64,000 bases of DNA from Bradyrhizobium sp. Y36 (GCF_002531575.1 NZ_NWTI01000014.1:1-64000), one strand, 5' to 3'. Counted from the stretch's first letter, positions 51,784 through 61,144 are shown. Notes: generated from the letters alone by a model not told the origin. Translations and numbers: made by a program.

Positions 51784-52401
51784 ATGCGGATCGATCCCAC
51801 CGAGCTCGGCGCGGAGCGCATCTACCGCCTGATGACCGGCATCGTGGTGCCGCGCCCGATCGCGTGGGTGACGAGCCTGTCCGCCACGGGCGTGCTCAAC
51901 CTCGCCCCGTTCAGCGCCTTCACTTTCGTCTCCCAGAAGCCGCCGATGCTCGCCATCAGCGTCGGCCGCAAGGGCGCGGACTACAAGGACACCGCGCACA
52001 ACATCCTCGATACCGAGGAATACGTGATCCATATCGCCGACACTCCGCTGATGTCGGCGGTGCACGACTCATCGGTCGAGCATCCGCCTGAGATCAGCGA
52101 GGTCGAGCATCTCGGTCTCGAAACGATCGCGAGCGAGCGCATCAAGGTGCCGCGGCTGGCCGCCGCACCGGTCGCGATGGAATGCCGCTTCCGGCAGTGC
52201 CTGGAGTTCGGCGACGCCAAGAGCCGGCTGATCGTCGGCGAGGTCGTGATGTTTCATCTGCGTGACGGCCTCGTCAACGACGGCAAGGTCGAGACCCGGG
52301 CGCTCGACCCGATCGCGCGCATCGGCGGTCCCCGTTACGCCCGCCTCGGCGAGATCGTCACGCTGAACACCGTGTTCCAGACCCCCAAATCGAAGGACTG
52401 A
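51784..52401 (+). CDS. Flavin-reductase-like domain protein
   Basis: A 205-residue split-barrel flavoprotein. The features are YRLMTGIVVPRPIAWVTSLS (residues about 14-33), APFSAFTFVSQKPPMLAISV and FHLRDGLVNDGKVETRALDP. This subgroup, found in many catabolic clusters, differs from the StyB-type reductase at 4039. It begins three bases after the Bug gene stop. It may supply reduced flavin to an oxygenase encoded elsewhere, or itself act on a ring or ring-cleavage product. Confidence 0.87.
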   Translation: MRIDPTELGAERIYRLMTGIVVPRPIAWVTSLSATGVLNLAPFSAFTFVSQKPPMLAISVGRKGADYKDTAHNILDTEEYVIHIADTPLMSAVHDSSVEHPPEISEVEHLGLETIASERIKVPRLAAAPVAMECRFRQCLEFGDAKSRLIVGEVVMFHLRDGLVNDGKVETRALDPIARIGGPRYARLGEIVTLNTVFQTPKSKD

Positions 52402-52442
52402 GCGCGCCCGCCGCGCTGCCCGAACACCATTGGAGAACGACC

Positions 52443-53303
52443 ATGCGCCTCGTAAGCTATCTCTTTGATGGAGCGCCGCGCTACGGCGTGGCCGTCGCCG
52501 ACGGTGTGATCGATCTGACCAGGCGGATCGGGCGCGACCATTCGGATGTGAAGGCGTTGATCGCCGCCAACGCGCTTGCTGATGCGCAGGAGGCCGTCGC
52601 CGGACAGAAGCCGGATTACGCGCTCGACAAGCTCGTCCTGCTGCCGCCGGTGCTGGCGCCGGAAAAGCTCTGGTGCATTGGCGTCAACTACGCCGAGCGC
52701 AATGCCGAATACAAAGACAATTCGGACCTGCCCAAATATCCCAGCCTGTTCGTGCGCAGCATGTCCTCGATGACCGGCTCCGGTCAGCCGCTCGAGAAGC
52801 CCAGGGTGTCCGAGCAGCTCGACTACGAGGGCGAGCTCGTCATCGTGATCGGGCAGGGCGGCCGCCACATCCCGCGCGAGAAGGCGTGGGCGCACATCTT
52901 CGGCATGACCCTGTGCAACGAGGGCACGATCCGCGACTGGCTGCGCCACGGCAAGTTCAACGTCACGCAGGGCAAGAATTTCGACCGCTCCGGCAGCATC
53001 GGCCCGTGGATCGTGACGTCGGACGAATTGGACCCGCGCGGACCGCACGACATCATCACCCGCGTCAATGGCGAGGTGCGGCAGCAGGACACCACCGAGC
53101 GGCTGATGTTCCCGTTCGATTTCATCATCTCCTATCTCTCGACCTTCGCAACGCTCAAGCCCGGCGACATGATCGTGACGGGCACGCCGACAGGGGCGGG
53201 CGCGCGCTTCGATCCGCCGCGCTGGCTGAAAGTCGGCGACGTCGTCGAGGTCGAGTCGAGCCGTATCGGCGTGCTCCGCAACACCGTCGCCGCGGAGCAA
53301 TAG
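52443..53303 (+). CDS. Fumarylacetoacetate hydrolase-family protein
   Basis: A 286-residue FAH-fold enzyme. The metal ligands are in LDYEGELVIVIG (two Glu) and the downstream Asp region; the loop CIGVNYAERNAEY and the end motif MIVTGTPTGAGARFDP are diagnostic. Members hydrolyse or decarboxylate beta-keto and oxo-dienoate compounds from aromatic ring cleavage. The small N-terminal domain (MRLVSYLFDGAPRYGVAVAD) is of the acylpyruvase/ureidoglycolate-lyase type. It is followed after three bases by the HpaH-like gene. Confidence 0.9.
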   Translation: MRLVSYLFDGAPRYGVAVADGVIDLTRRIGRDHSDVKALIAANALADAQEAVAGQKPDYALDKLVLLPPVLAPEKLWCIGVNYAERNAEYKDNSDLPKYPSLFVRSMSSMTGSGQPLEKPRVSEQLDYEGELVIVIGQGGRHIPREKAWAHIFGMTLCNEGTIRDWLRHGKFNVTQGKNFDRSGSIGPWIVTSDELDPRGPHDIITRVNGEVRQQDTTERLMFPFDFIISYLSTFATLKPGDMIVTGTPTGAGARFDPPRWLKVGDVVEVESSRIGVLRNTVAAEQ

Positions 53304-53306
53304 ACG

Positions 53307-54110
53307 ATGCTGGACAATGCGACGATCGAACGCCTTGCCGCCCGCCTCGACGAGGCCGAGCGCACCAAGACGCTGATCAACATGTTCACGAAGGACTATC
53401 CCGATTTCAGCATCGAGGATGCCTACGCCGTCCAGCGCGCCTGGACCAAGCTCCAGCTCGGCCGCGGCCGCATCATCAGGGGTCACAAGATCGGCCTGAC
53501 CTCGAAGGCGATGCAGAACGCGGTCGGCATCAACGAGCCCGATTACGGCGTGCTGTTCGCCGACATGTTCTACGCCGACGCCACGCCGATCCCGTTCGAC
53601 CGCTTCCATGCGCCGCGCATCGAGGTCGAGCTCGCCTTCGTGCTGAAGGCGCCGCTGCGCGGACCCGACTGCACCATCTTCGACGTGCTCAACGCCACCG
53701 ACTACGTCACGCCCGCGCTGGAGATCCTGGAAACGCGCATGCACCGCGTCGACCCCGAGACGGGCAAGATGCGCAAGGTCATGGACACCATCTCGGACAA
53801 CGCGGCGAACGCCGCGCTGGTGCTCGGCGGCCGGCCGATCCGCCCGATGGATGCGGATCTGCGCTGGATCGGCGCGCTCTTGTTCCGCAACGGCGAGGTC
53901 GAGGAGACCGGACTCGCCGCCGGCGTGCTCAATCACCCCGCCAACGGCATCGCCTGGCTCGCCAACCGCCTCGCACCGCATGACGAGCACCTCAAGGCCG
54001 GCGAGGTCGTGCTGGCGGGCTCGTTCACGCGCCCCGTCGACATCCGCCGCGGCGACACGTTCCACGCTGACTACGGTCCGTTCGGCTCGGTGTCGTGCCA
54101 GTTCGTCTGA
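53307..54110 (+). CDS. HpaH-like 2-oxo-alkenoate hydratase
   Basis: A 267-residue hydratase of the 2-hydroxypenta-2,4-dienoate / 2-oxohept-4-ene-1,7-dioate family (also the fold of 4-oxalocrotonate decarboxylase). Typical stretches are IIRGHKIGLTSKAMQ near 52-66, RIEVELAFVLKAPLRGPD near 105-122 (metal-binding Glu pair) and VVLAGSFTRPVDIRRGDTF. It adds water to a ring-cleavage product before aldol cleavage. The close match to the homoprotocatechuate type is from memory. Confidence 0.9.
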   Translation: MLDNATIERLAARLDEAERTKTLINMFTKDYPDFSIEDAYAVQRAWTKLQLGRGRIIRGHKIGLTSKAMQNAVGINEPDYGVLFADMFYADATPIPFDRFHAPRIEVELAFVLKAPLRGPDCTIFDVLNATDYVTPALEILETRMHRVDPETGKMRKVMDTISDNAANAALVLGGRPIRPMDADLRWIGALLFRNGEVEETGLAAGVLNHPANGIAWLANRLAPHDEHLKAGEVVLAGSFTRPVDIRRGDTFHADYGPFGSVSCQFV

Positions 54111-54135
54111 ACCAACGATTAGGAGGGAACGCATC

Positions 54136-54522
54136 ATGACAAGGCGCAAGAGCATCCACATCGGCGGCTTCAAGCACGTCAATCCGATTCCGAACGCCTG
54201 CCGCATCGGCAATCTCGTGATGTCCGGCGTCATCCTCGGCCGCGATCCCGCGACCAACGCGATGCCGGAGAGCCTGGATGCCCAATGCGCCAACATGTTC
54301 GCGCATATGAAGGCGACCGTGGAGGCCGCCGGCGGGACCACCGACGACATCATCAAGATGACGGTGTGGCTGAAGGACCGCGGCAACCGCGGGCCCGTCA
54401 ATGTCGAGTGGCTGAAGATGTTTCCGGACGAGCATTCGCGCCCGGCGCGTCACGCGCTGCCGATGGACAACATGGACGGCGGCGCGCTGGTGCAGTGCGA
54501 CTTCACCGCCGTGATCGACTGA
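54136..54522 (+). CDS. RidA/YjgF-family protein
   Basis: A 128-residue RidA-fold protein. The core reads PIPNACRIGNLVMSGVILGR and QCANMFAHMKATVEAAGGTT. Near the C-terminus the canonical Arg of imine deaminases appears as RPARHALPM. Members of this branch in catabolic clusters deaminate 2-aminomuconate-type intermediates. AGGAGGG precedes the ATG at 54136. Its place between a hydratase and an amidohydrolase suggests a catabolic, not house-keeping, role. Confidence 0.88.
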   Translation: MTRRKSIHIGGFKHVNPIPNACRIGNLVMSGVILGRDPATNAMPESLDAQCANMFAHMKATVEAAGGTTDDIIKMTVWLKDRGNRGPVNVEWLKMFPDEHSRPARHALPMDNMDGGALVQCDFTAVID

Positions 54523-54535
54523 AGGAGCTTTGCAC

Positions 54536-55411
54536 ATGCCGACCTATCTGCCGTTCGATCCCAATCCGCGCCGCCCGGTGAAGGCGCCGCCGCCGAAGAC
54601 CGTCGACAGCCAGTTCCACGTGCTGGGCCCGATCGAGAAATATCCGGAGCGTCCCGGCGCCGCCTATCGGATGCCGACCGCGACCTGGGAAGCGGCGCTG
54701 CGCATGCACAGGGCGCTCGGCATCGAGCGCGGCATCATCGTGCAGACCACCACTTATGGCGCCGATCATGCCGTGGTGCTCGATGGCCTCGCGGCGATGG
54801 GCCCGAATTATCGGGGCTGCGCCAATGCGCTGGTGTTCGCGGAAGCGGACGACTCCTATCTTGCCAAGCTGCACGACGCCGGCGTGCGCGGCGCGCGCTT
54901 CAGCTTCCGCCAGGAGCTGGGCGCGGTGCTGTCGGACGCCGATTTTGCCCGCGCCATCGCCCGCATCCGCGAGCTCGGCTGGTACGCAAAGATCCAGCCG
55001 GAAAAGGACGGCATCGTCTCCAGCGTCGCCAAATACGAGAATCTCGACGTGCCCGTGCTGATCGACCACATGGCGCGGCCTGATCCTGAAGTGGGCAGGA
55101 ACGATCCGAATTTGCGCAAGATGCTGGAGCTGCTCGGCAAGGGCAATTTCTGGGTCATGCTCTCGCTCGGCGAGAAGACCTCGAAGGCCGGCGCGCCTTA
55201 CGACGACGTGATCCCGATCGCGCGGGCCTATATCGAGGCCGCCGTCGACCGCTGCGTCTGGGCCAGCGACTGGCCGCATCCGGTCTCGGTGAAGCAGCCG
55301 CCGAACGATGCCGACTTGCTGGAGCTGATGTACCGCTACGTCGCCGACCAGACGGAGCTGGAGAAGATCCTGGTCCACAATCCGGCAAAGCTGTTCGGCT
55401 TTCCCGACTAG
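54536..55411 (+). CDS. Amidohydrolase 2, LigI-like lactonase/hydrolase
   Basis: A 291-residue TIM-barrel hydrolase of the amidohydrolase-2 group. TVDSQFHVLGP carries the first motif, with Gln in place of the first His of the usual H-x-H. VLIDHMARPDP (about 173-183) and the catalytic Asp in VWASDWPHP are conserved. The group includes 2-pyrone-4,6-dicarboxylate lactonase (LigI), which is metal-independent, consistent with the altered first motif. The ATG at 54536 follows AGGAG. Confidence 0.85.
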   Translation: MPTYLPFDPNPRRPVKAPPPKTVDSQFHVLGPIEKYPERPGAAYRMPTATWEAALRMHRALGIERGIIVQTTTYGADHAVVLDGLAAMGPNYRGCANALVFAEADDSYLAKLHDAGVRGARFSFRQELGAVLSDADFARAIARIRELGWYAKIQPEKDGIVSSVAKYENLDVPVLIDHMARPDPEVGRNDPNLRKMLELLGKGNFWVMLSLGEKTSKAGAPYDDVIPIARAYIEAAVDRCVWASDWPHPVSVKQPPNDADLLELMYRYVADQTELEKILVHNPAKLFGFPD

Positions 55412-55433
55412 CCGGGCATCGGCGGGAGAGTGC

Positions 55434-57110
55434 ATGTTGGTCGTCATGGCACGACGGCCGCGTCGCCAGGTCTGGCTGGGCGCGGCGCTTGCTTGCATCG
55501 GAAGCGTCGCGGCCGCGGCAGCCGACCACGACACCATCCCGCCCGTGACCGCGTGCGATCGGCTCCACCAGGAGTCGTCCGCGGCGATGCGCGTCAGCGA
55601 GGCGCAGTCGCGCCCGGCCGCGGGCGGAATGGCCGCGCATTGCGAGGTGATCGCGTATCTCGACGAGCGAACCGGCGCCGAGGGCCAGAAGCTTGCCATC
55701 GGCCTGCATCTCAGATTGCCGGAGGCATGGAACGGCCGCTTCGTGTTCCAGGGGCAGGGCGGCACCGACGGCGTGCTCGGCAGCGGCGATGCGCAGCCCG
55801 GCGGCGGACAGCCGACCGCGCTCAATCAGGGCTACGCGACGGTCACGACGGATGCCGGCCACAGCAATGCGCCGGGCCCGCTCGGCGGCGCCAGCTTCGG
55901 CCTCGATCCGCAAGCGCGGATCGATTTCGGCTATCGCGCCGACGACGCCGTGACGCGGCAGGCGAAGCGCTTCATCCAGGCCTATTACGGCCGCTTGCCG
56001 AAATACTCCTATTTCCTCGGCTGCTCCAACGGCGGGCGGCACGGCATGGTGATCACGCAGCGCTTTCCGGAGCATTTCGATGGCGTGGCCGCCGGGGCGC
56101 CGGCATTTCGAATGCCCGAGAAGGGGCTGTCAGGCGCCGCCGTGACGCAAGGCTTTGCGGCGATCGCACCGAAGGCGCCTGACGGCCGCCCCATCCTGGC
56201 GCAGGCCTTGTCTCAGGCCGATATGGACTTGCTCTCCAGGGCGATCGTTCAATCCTGCGATGAAGCCGACGGCCTTGCGGACGGCATCATCGACAATGTG
56301 CCGGCCTGCCGTTTCTCGCCGCGCGCGCTGCAATGTGCCGCCGAGAAGACCGCGAGCTGTCTTTCGGCCGCGCAGGTTGGAGCGCTCGAGAACTATTTCC
56401 AGGGACCGACCACTGCTCAGGGTCGCCGGATCTATGCGCCCTATCCCTATGACGCAGGCATTGCCACCGAGGGGTGGCGGCGCTGGATTCTCGGCACGGC
56501 GCCCGACAGCCGCGTCAACGCCTTCAACGTCTCCTTTGGCGCAACCCTGGCCTATCTCTACATGACGCCGCCCCACGTGCCCTTGGCCAACGACGCGGAC
56601 GCCGTCTACGACTTCTACCGTACCGTGGATGTGACGGAAGCCCATGCCAGAATTTTCGGCACGAGCGCGGCGATGCCTCAGTCCTCCGTGCAGACGATCT
56701 CGGCGAACTCGGTCGATCTTTCCACCTTCCGGCAGCGGCGCGGCAAGCTGCTGCTCTATCACGGCGTCAGCGATCCCACGTTTTCGGCGCTGGATACGCT
56801 CGACTGGTACAAGCGGCTCACCGATGCCGCGGGCGGCGAGAAGGAGACGGCCGACTTCGCCCGCCTGTTCCTCGTGCCCGGCATGAACCATTGTGCGGGA
56901 GGACCTGCCACCGACAGCTTCGACGTGCTGACCCCGCTGGTGGCCTGGGTCGAGCAGGGCCGCGCGCCCGAGCGCATCGACGCGCGCGCGGGCGCGAAGA
57001 CGCCCTGGCCGGATCGCAGCCGGCCCCTGTGCCCCTATCCGCGCCAGGCGCGCTATCTCGGCCAGGGCAGCATCGAGCAGGCCGCGAACTTCAGCTGCGC
57101 CGTCCCTTAG
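55434..57110 (+). CDS. Tannase/feruloyl esterase-family hydrolase 2
   Basis: A 558-residue exported esterase. The signal peptide runs to about residue 30 (LGAALACIGSVAAAAADH). The nucleophile is Ser198 in LGCSNGGRHG, acid Asp in YHGVSDPTFS and base His486 in PGMNHCAGG. Cys197 and Cys487 are present, giving the disulfide of the CS-D-HC motif. Family members cleave gallate, ferulate and mono(hydroxyethyl) terephthalate esters. As the last gene of the cluster it could free the aromatic acid taken up through the Bug protein. GGGAGAG precedes the start. Confidence 0.9.
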   Translation: MLVVMARRPRRQVWLGAALACIGSVAAAAADHDTIPPVTACDRLHQESSAAMRVSEAQSRPAAGGMAAHCEVIAYLDERTGAEGQKLAIGLHLRLPEAWNGRFVFQGQGGTDGVLGSGDAQPGGGQPTALNQGYATVTTDAGHSNAPGPLGGASFGLDPQARIDFGYRADDAVTRQAKRFIQAYYGRLPKYSYFLGCSNGGRHGMVITQRFPEHFDGVAAGAPAFRMPEKGLSGAAVTQGFAAIAPKAPDGRPILAQALSQADMDLLSRAIVQSCDEADGLADGIIDNVPACRFSPRALQCAAEKTASCLSAAQVGALENYFQGPTTAQGRRIYAPYPYDAGIATEGWRRWILGTAPDSRVNAFNVSFGATLAYLYMTPPHVPLANDADAVYDFYRTVDVTEAHARIFGTSAAMPQSSVQTISANSVDLSTFRQRRGKLLLYHGVSDPTFSALDTLDWYKRLTDAAGGEKETADFARLFLVPGMNHCAGGPATDSFDVLTPLVAWVEQGRAPERIDARAGAKTPWPDRSRPLCPYPRQARYLGQGSIEQAANFSCAVP

Positions 57111-57123
57111 GCCGTCGTGATGC

Positions 57124-58131
57124 TCACGCCGCCGGCTGCTTCGCCAACCGGTCCCGCACCCCGGCCGCGATCTCGAACGAGCGCAGCCGCGCGGCGTGGT
57201 CGTAGATCTGTCCGGTGGTGATCAGCTCGTCCGCGCCGGTCTCTGCGATCAGCGCCTTCAGCCTGGCCTCGACCACATCGGGCGTTCCGACCGCGGAGCA
57301 GGACAGCGACTGGCCGACCATGGCCTTCTCGGCCGGCGACCACAGCGCGTCCATGTCTTCCACCGGCGGCGGCAGGGGTCCCGGCGTGCCGCGGCGCAGG
57401 TTGATGAACTGCTGCTGCAGCGAGGAGAACATCCGCTGCGCCTCGGCGTCGCTGTCGGCGGCGAACACGTTGACGCCGACCATCGCATAGGGCTTGTCGA
57501 GCTGCGCCGAAGGCTCGAAGCGCGCGCGATATTCGCGCAGTGCCGGCATCATCATCTGCGGCGCGAAATGCGAGGCGAAGGCGAATGGCAGCCCGAGCAT
57601 CGCGGCCAGCTGCGCGCCGAAGGTGCTCGACCCCAGAATCCACAGCGGCACTTTCGTTCCCATGCCGGGCACGGCGCGGATCGCCTGGTTTGGCTGCACA
57701 TCGCCAAGCAGCGCCTGCAGCTCCAGCACGTCGTGCGGAAAATTCTCCGATGCCGTCGCGAGGTCGCGCCGCATCGCCCGCGCGGTGAACTGGTCGGTGC
57801 CCGGCGCCCGGCCGAGCCCGAGATCGATCCGCCCGGGATAGAGCGACTCGAGCGTGCCGAACTGTTCGGCAATGACCAGCGGCGAATGGTTCGGCAGCAT
57901 GATCCCGCCGGAGCCGACCCGGATCGTCTTCGTTCCGCCGGCGATGTGGCCGATCACCACCGACGTCGCCGCGCTGGCGATGCCCGTCATGTTGTGGTGC
58001 TCGGCCAGCCAGAAGCGCTTGAAGCCCCAGCTCTCGGCGTGCCGCGCGAGGTCGAGCGAATTGGCAAAGGCCTGCGCCGCGTTGCTGCCCTGACAAATGG
58101 GAGCGAGGTCGAGCACGGAAAAGGGGATCAT
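57124..58131 (-). CDS. LLM-class flavin-dependent oxidoreductase (MsnO8-like)
   Basis: A 335-residue luciferase-like monooxygenase of the subgroup with the start SVLDLAPICQG. Markers are RFWLAEHHNMTGIASAATS near 39-57, VGSGGIMLPNHSPLVIAEQF and LGLGRAPGTDQ. Members use FMNH2 or F420. It is convergent with the tannase-family gene (13 bases between stops) and has no same-strand partner. The substrate is unknown. Confidence 0.9.
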   Translation of the reverse strand: MIPFSVLDLAPICQGSNAAQAFANSLDLARHAESWGFKRFWLAEHHNMTGIASAATSVVIGHIAGGTKTIRVGSGGIMLPNHSPLVIAEQFGTLESLYPGRIDLGLGRAPGTDQFTARAMRRDLATASENFPHDVLELQALLGDVQPNQAIRAVPGMGTKVPLWILGSSTFGAQLAAMLGLPFAFASHFAPQMMMPALREYRARFEPSAQLDKPYAMVGVNVFAADSDAEAQRMFSSLQQQFINLRRGTPGPLPPPVEDMDALWSPAEKAMVGQSLSCSAVGTPDVVEARLKALIAETGADELITTGQIYDHAARLRSFEIAAGVRDRLAKQPAA

Positions 58132-58253
58132 GCGGACGTCCAGGTGAGGGCGCGCGGAGCGGGCCGGCCCTCACATGTAGGGCTTGGCATCGGAAATAAC
58201 AGAGCAGTTGCGCGGCGCCCGAGCAACCAGGCCATTCCGAAATCGCCGCTCGC

Positions 58254-59153
58254 TCAGTTCCCCGTCAGCGCATGCCAGAGTTCGTCGGCCACGTCATTCC
58301 TGCAATCGGGCGAGCGGATCAGCCTGATCTCGATCGGAATGTCGAACCGGTCGTCGCCTGCGCGAACGAGGCGGCCCTGCTCGATCTCCTCTCTCGCCAG
58401 GGTCAGTGGAAGCCAGGCCACGCCGTGGCCCTCGCGCGCCATGGTCATCAGCGTTGCGGCAAGGTGCGAGGTGAAGCCGGTCTGCATGTTGTCGATCGTG
58501 CTCCGGCCGACCGGATGGGCCGCGAGAATGCGGCCGAGGCCCGAAGCGCGGCTGTAGGAAAGCAGGCGCGCCGGCGGCGCGGCTTGCCCGTCGAGAGACC
58601 ATGCCGGCTGTCCGTCGGAGCCGGGCGCGCAAAGCGGCACCAGGCAGTCGTCGCCGATGCGGTGGCTCTGGAAGCGTTCCGGCTCGAAGCGTGCCGGCGC
58701 CTCGGCATGGGCATGGCAAAGCAGGAAATGCACCTCGCCGCTGAGCATGATCTGTTCGCAGCCTTCCATGCTTTCCGAGATCAGGCTGAGCGCGCCGAGC
58801 GCTTCGAAGCGCAGGTGCTTTCGGATCCATCCGGGAAAGAACGTGAAGGAGAGCGCATGCGTCGCCGCGATGGACAAGGCGACCGTATCGCGTTCGCCCA
58901 CGGATCGCGTGTCGCGCTGCGCCCGCTCCAGGCCGCGGATCAGGTCGGCGGCAAGCGGCTGGAAGTGCTGACCGGCGGAGGTCAGGCTTGTGCCTTGCGC
59001 GCCGCGTGCGAACAGAGGCGTTCCAATCCAGTCCTCCAGCGCACGAATGCGGCGGCTGAAGGCGGGCTGCGTCACGTTCCGCGCCTCGGCGGCCCGCGAG
59101 AAGCTCTTCAGCTCCGCCAGTGCCGAGAAGTCCTTGAGCCAGTCGAGATCCAA
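58254..59153 (-). CDS. LysR-family regulator next to tartrate dehydratase
   Basis: A 299-residue LysR regulator with winged helix LKDFSALAELKSFSRAAEAR and FSRRIRALEDWIGTPLF, followed by the inducer-binding domain. There is no ATG near the family N-terminus; TTG at 59153 follows TTAGGA at seven bases and gives the standard length, so I chose it over longer forms reaching 59255. It diverges from the D-tartrate dehydratase gene and probably controls it. A perfect 10-base palindrome ATTGGCCAAT lies in the gap. Confidence 0.85.
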   Translation of the reverse strand: MDLDWLKDFSALAELKSFSRAAEARNVTQPAFSRRIRALEDWIGTPLFARGAQGTSLTSAGQHFQPLAADLIRGLERAQRDTRSVGERDTVALSIAATHALSFTFFPGWIRKHLRFEALGALSLISESMEGCEQIMLSGEVHFLLCHAHAEAPARFEPERFQSHRIGDDCLVPLCAPGSDGQPAWSLDGQAAPPARLLSYSRASGLGRILAAHPVGRSTIDNMQTGFTSHLAATLMTMAREGHGVAWLPLTLAREEIEQGRLVRAGDDRFDIPIEIRLIRSPDCRNDVADELWHALTGN

Positions 59154-59269
59154 TTGAAATCCTAACGAAATTGCGCCGATGCCGCCCGTGCATGAGGTGA
59201 ACCGATCATGGCATTGGCCAATCGGGCCTGTCCAGACGTACATGCGTCGAGCCAAGCGAGGAGACCACC

Positions 59270-60433
59270 ATGCGCATCGTCGACGTCCGCGAGATCACCA
59301 AGCCGATCGCCTCCCCGATCCGGAACGCCTATATCGATTTCTCGAAGATGACCGCGAGCCTCGTCGCCGTCGTCACCGACGTCGAGCGCGATGGACGGCG
59401 CGTGGTCGGCTACGGCTTCAATTCCAACGGCCGCTATGGCCAGGGTGGGCTGATCCGCGAGCGGTTCCGCAACCGCATTCTCGAAGCCGATCCCAAGGGC
59501 GTCCTCAACGAGGCCGGCGACAATCTCGACCCGCACAAGCTTTGGGCCGCGATGATGAGCAACGAGAAGCCCGGCGGTCACGGCGAGCGCTCGGTGGCGG
59601 TCGGAACGCTCGACATGGCGATCTGGGACGCCACGGCCAAGATCGCCCGCAAGCCGCTGTTCCGCCTGCTCGCGGAGCAGAAGGGGCGCGAGGCCGATCC
59701 GCGCGTCTTCGTCTATGCCGCCGGCGGCTACTACTATCCGGGCAAGGACAACACCGCGCTGCGCGCCGAGATGCGCGGTTACCTCGATCGCGGTTACAAC
59801 GTCGTCAAGATGAAGATCGGCGGCGCGGCCATCGACGAGGACCAGCGCCGCATCGAGGCGGTGCTGTCCGAGATCGGGTCAGAGGCGCAGCTCGCCGTGG
59901 ACGCGAACGGCCGCTTCGACCTCGAGACCGGCATCGCCTATGCAAAGATGCTCCGGCAATACCCCTTGTTCTGGTACGAGGAGGTCGGCGATCCCCTCGA
60001 CTACGCGCTGCAGGCTGCGCTCTCGGAATTCTATCCGGGCCCGATGGCGACCGGCGAGAACCTGTTCTCGCATCAGGACGCGCGCAATCTGTTGCGCTAC
60101 GGCGGGATGCGGCCGGACCGCGACTGGCTGCAGTTCGACTGCGCACTGTCCTATGGCCTCGTCGAATATCTGCGCACCCTCGACGTGCTGCATCAATTCG
60201 GCTGGGCCCCGTCGCGCTGCATCCCGCATGGCGGTCACCAGATGTCGCTCAACATCGCGGCGGGCCTCGGGCTCGGCGGCAACGAGAGCTATCCCGATCT
60301 CTTCCAGCCCTATGGCGGCTTCCCCGACGGCGTCAAGGTCGAAGCCGGTCACATCGTCATGCCCGAGCTTCCCGGGATCGGCTTCGAGGGCAAGTCGGAC
60401 TTGATCAAGGTGATGCGCGAACTGGCGGAGTAG
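59270..60433 (+). CDS. tarD: D-tartrate dehydratase
   Basis: A 387-residue enolase-superfamily enzyme that dehydrates D-tartrate to oxaloacetate. The sequence is very close to what I remember of the characterised B. japonicum enzyme (two residues shorter at the start). Catalytic and metal residues are Lys180 and Lys182 (VVKMKIGG), Asp211 (VDANGRF), Glu237 (WYEEVG), Glu263 (ATGENL) and His320 (PHGGHQMS). The ATG at 59270 follows GAGGAG. A LysR regulator is divergent. No tartrate transporter is adjacent. Confidence 0.93.
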   Translation: MRIVDVREITKPIASPIRNAYIDFSKMTASLVAVVTDVERDGRRVVGYGFNSNGRYGQGGLIRERFRNRILEADPKGVLNEAGDNLDPHKLWAAMMSNEKPGGHGERSVAVGTLDMAIWDATAKIARKPLFRLLAEQKGREADPRVFVYAAGGYYYPGKDNTALRAEMRGYLDRGYNVVKMKIGGAAIDEDQRRIEAVLSEIGSEAQLAVDANGRFDLETGIAYAKMLRQYPLFWYEEVGDPLDYALQAALSEFYPGPMATGENLFSHQDARNLLRYGGMRPDRDWLQFDCALSYGLVEYLRTLDVLHQFGWAPSRCIPHGGHQMSLNIAAGLGLGGNESYPDLFQPYGGFPDGVKVEAGHIVMPELPGIGFEGKSDLIKVMRELAE

Positions 60434-60567
60434 GGACGTCGTTTCGCTACACGCAAACGCACCCCGCACCGGCACATGCGGCAAATCCGCCCGTCCTGAA
60501 ACCATCGGCAGCCCGACCGCGTTGCAGGCCGGCTTGATTTGATGCGGCTTTCGTTTCGGGATTTGCC

Positions 60568-60990
60568 TTGGACAGATTCAACATCGGTGTGCATTTTCTC
60601 GCGCTGGCGGCCGCGTTCGCGTTGGCGATCCCGATCGGGTGGGACCGCGAGAAGCGGGCGCGCAGCGCGGGCCTGCGCACCTTTCCGCTGGTCGCGCTGG
60701 CGAGCTGCGGCTTCGTGCAGGCCAGCGAAAGCCTGCTGGCGCATTCGCCCGACGGCATGGCCAAGGTGATCGAGGGCCTCATCACCGGCATCGGCTTCAT
60801 CGGCGGCGGGGCCATCCTCAAGCAGGGCAATTCGGTGCAGGGCACCGCGACCGCCGCGAGCCTGTGGGCCACCGGCGCCATCGGCGTCTCCGTCGGGCTC
60901 GGTGCCTACGATGTCGCGGTGACGGTCGCGGTGTTTACGTTCCTGACGCTTCGCTTGCTGACGCTGGTCAAGGAAGAGGGCGATCTGTGA
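60568..60990 (+). CDS. MgtC/SapB-family membrane protein
   Basis: A 140-residue protein with four hydrophobic segments and the MgtC signature IPIGWDREKRARSAGLRTFP (about 22-41), LITGIGFIGGGAILKQG and TAASLWATGAIGVSVGLG. It lacks the C-terminal cytosolic ACT-like domain of true MgtC virulence factors, as SapB-type members do. The TTG start at 60568 is chosen because the frame has no Met before the first helix. The role is likely membrane homeostasis in low magnesium, known only by family. Confidence 0.88.
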   Translation: MDRFNIGVHFLALAAAFALAIPIGWDREKRARSAGLRTFPLVALASCGFVQASESLLAHSPDGMAKVIEGLITGIGFIGGGAILKQGNSVQGTATAASLWATGAIGVSVGLGAYDVAVTVAVFTFLTLRLLTLVKEEGDL

Positions 60991-61144
60991 CGGCATGCTT
61001 CGTCATGGCGCCGTGCGGGCGGCCTGCGCCTTCGTTCACAACGCTGTTATTGCGACTTGGTGCGCCCTTCATCTCGATTGGGCGTGTCGTGCTTGTTGTT
61101 GTACACTGCTCAGAGCCTCGGAACGGTCGCCAGGAGGAATTGAC

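Noticed and set aside
52335..54401. 688-codon antisense frame across the FAH and hydratase genes
   Set aside because: It is a shadow of two well-supported plus-strand genes; it has no domain and an improbable amino acid content.
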